The notes beneath the pieces were generated by a model. That model did not search any database. It was not told the origin of the DNA and was given only the letters and a program-made list of their open reading frames with translations. A stretch of DNA of 6,734 nt from Actinosomnolentus pattersoniae (SeqCode) (GTDB lineage Bacteria > Actinomycetota > UBA4738), in NCBI GenBank assembly GCA_013817655.1, contig JACDCJ010000112.1:1-6734 (forward strand). Reading direction: 5' to 3'. The translations under genes were made by a program, and so were the position numbers. Position 1 is the stretch's first letter. Every line of letters starts with the position of its first letter. This document shows, piece after piece, positions 5,465 through 6,734 of this stretch.

Positions 5465-6734
5465 TCAGTGGTCGCTCGTTCCACTGAACGCGAAGTCCGC
5501 GAGCTTCAGGGCGGGGACGCGAGACGCCGCGAAGAAGAACTCGCTCGCGATGACCGAGTCCCGCCCGATCATCTCGACGTTCGAGAGTGCCTCGACGATG
5601 GACTGCGTGAACCGCAGGTTCTGGACGGGATATCGAACCTCGCCGTCCTCGATCCACCACGTCCCATCGCGCGTCATGCCCGTGATCGTCGTCTCAAGTG
5701 GGTGCACGATGTTGGAGTAGTGGAACCTCGTCACGAGGAGCCCGCGCCGGGTGCTCCGCACCATCTCCTCGACGTCCGCGTCGCCGGTCTCGAGGAAGAG
5801 GTTGAGCGGGAAGGCGCCCTCGGGATTCGGCGGTGGCAGCGCGTGTCCTGTGGAGTCGACCCCCGCCTGTGCGGCGCTCCGCCTGTCGTGAACGCCGCCC
5901 ACGAAGACCCCCCGCTCGATGAGCCGAACGCGGCGCTTCGGCGTTCCCTCGAAGTCGAACGGAAATCCGATGGTGTTCGAGGACAGCCCGTCGTCGTAGA
6001 TGGTGATGTTCTCGCCGGTCACGAGCTGGCCCTCCTTGCCGCTGAACGCTGACCGCCCCTCCACGATCGCGCGCCCGCCGAAGCTCATGTAGGCGAGGAA
6101 GCCGAGCAGGGTGGAGACGGCCAAGGGTTCGAGGACCACCTCGTAACGGCCGGTGGGGAGCGGCCGGGGGTCCTGGCTGTCGCGGGCCTTCTGAGCCGCT
6201 CGACGTCCCACGATCGTGGGATCGACGTCGGCCGTCCGCCTGGCTGTGGCCTCGGCCGCCCCGGCGCCCCCACGTCCCCCCGACACCACCGTCGTCGTTC
6301 CGCACTGGGTGGAGGGCGCGTAGCAGAACTGACCCTCCGTGTTGGCGAGCGCCACCTCGAGCGCGGTGGTCTGGAAGGATCCGGCGGCGCGGAAGCCATT
6401 TCCGACCTCTCCGACGAGTGCAGCGACGTGCTCGGCGCGGGCCTCCGGCGTTGTGGCCGCCGTCTCGTCGTCGAAGCTCTCGAGCGGCGCGACCGGAGCA
6501 GGTGGAGCGAGGCCGGGAAACGCCTCGTCGGGCGGTGCGACACGTGCGAGTTCGAGCGCGCTCGCGGCCGCGCTGCGCGCGCCCTTAGAGGAGAAGTCGT
6601 TCGTCGACGCGACGCCCACCCTGCCGTCGGTCACAACGCGGATCCGCAGGGCCGTGTCCTCGCGCGCCGTGCTCTGATGGATGGAGGAGCGGGCGAACCG
6701 TGTGAGGCCGCCCCACTCGTGGAGCAGCAGTGCC
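5465..6734 (-). CDS. tldE: TldE/PmbA-type subunit of TldD/TldE metalloprotease family, 5'-truncated
   Basis: The frame stays open to the right edge; 422 residues are visible and the start lies beyond 6734. A GTG at 6632-6634 lies inside conserved sequence and is not the start. Family marks, numbered from the first visible codon: GLTRFARSSIHQ at about 9-20, VTDGRVGVASTND at about 34-46, GRYEVVLEP at about 195-203, a Gly-rich stretch with SFGGRA at about 217-222, an acidic FDFEGTP region at about 259-265 and GMTRDGTWWIEDGEV at about 352-366. No HExxxH zinc motif is present; HEWGGL near the visible start lacks the third histidine and belongs to the N-terminal domain. In TldD/TldE heterodimers, TldD carries the zinc site and TldE does not, so this is the TldE side. 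The complex trims unfolded peptides and matures some peptide products in the cytoplasm. A tldD partner is likely upstream, outside the window (inference). Confidence 0.88.
   Translation of the reverse strand, partial: ALLLHEWGGLTRFARSSIHQSTAREDTALRIRVVTDGRVGVASTNDFSSKGARSAAASALELARVAPPDEAFPGLAPPAPVAPLESFDDETAATTPEARAEHVAALVGEVGNGFRAAGSFQTTALEVALANTEGQFCYAPSTQCGTTTVVSGGRGGAGAAEATARRTADVDPTIVGRRAAQKARDSQDPRPLPTGRYEVVLEPLAVSTLLGFLAYMSFGGRAIVEGRSAFSGKEGQLVTGENITIYDDGLSSNTIGFPFDFEGTPKRRVRLIERGVFVGGVHDRRSAAQAGVDSTGHALPPPNPEGAFPLNLFLETGDADVEEMVRSTRRGLLVTRFHYSNIVHPLETTITGMTRDGTWWIEDGEVRYPVQNLRFTQSIVEALSNVEMIGRDSVIASEFFFAASRVPALKLADFAFSGTSDH

Noticed and set aside
6702..6719. HEWGGL in the TldE-type protein as a zinc protease motif
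   Set aside because: The third histidine of HExxxH is absent and the position is in the N-terminal domain just before the conserved GLTRFA segment.

Overview
The window looks like a piece of a high-GC bacterial chromosome. Codon third positions are GC-rich, genes are tightly packed and Shine-Dalgarno sequences are strong. Gene content and style suggest an actinomycetote or another high-GC, Gram-positive-like lineage, but nothing here fixes the taxonomy. I see no tRNA, rRNA, CRISPR array, insertion sequence or phage gene.

Layout from left to right: (1) the 3' part of a PHP-domain phosphoesterase gene of the TrpH/YciV (RNase AM-like) type, plus strand, whose start lies before base 1; (2) convergent to it, a small two-CBS-domain protein gene on the minus strand; (3) divergent from the CBS gene, a plus-strand gene for a secreted, 602-residue Asp-box (BNR) beta-propeller protein; (4) directly downstream, a second gene for a secreted 624-residue Asp-box propeller, a diverged paralogue of the first; (5) convergent to that, the 3' part of a tldE/pmbA-type gene on the minus strand, which runs out of the right edge of the window.

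The centre of interest is the propeller pair. Each gene seems to have its own promoter (TTGACA and GTCGAAT, in both cases about one helical -35/-10 distance apart). A strong hairpin separates the first gene from the second promoter, so they are probably two transcription units and not a simple operon. Both 5' leaders (about 80-95 nt predicted) carry an 11-12 base perfect complement of the 16S rRNA 3' end, (A)AGGAGGTGATC, about 50 bases upstream of the real start codon and its ordinary Shine-Dalgarno. In both leaders a short GC segment just 5' of this element can pair either with an upstream copy or with a downstream copy of its complement; the second pairing would place the element in a hairpin loop. 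This duplicated leader layout is the least explained feature of the window.

The propellers carry signal peptides and many paired cysteines, and lack a lipobox, sorting signal or membrane anchor, so I infer secreted, disulfide-stabilised proteins. Their ligand or enzymatic activity cannot be read from the sequence. The flanking genes (nucleotide/RNA phosphoesterase, CBS sensor, TldE) look like ordinary housekeeping neighbours with no visible functional tie to the propellers.
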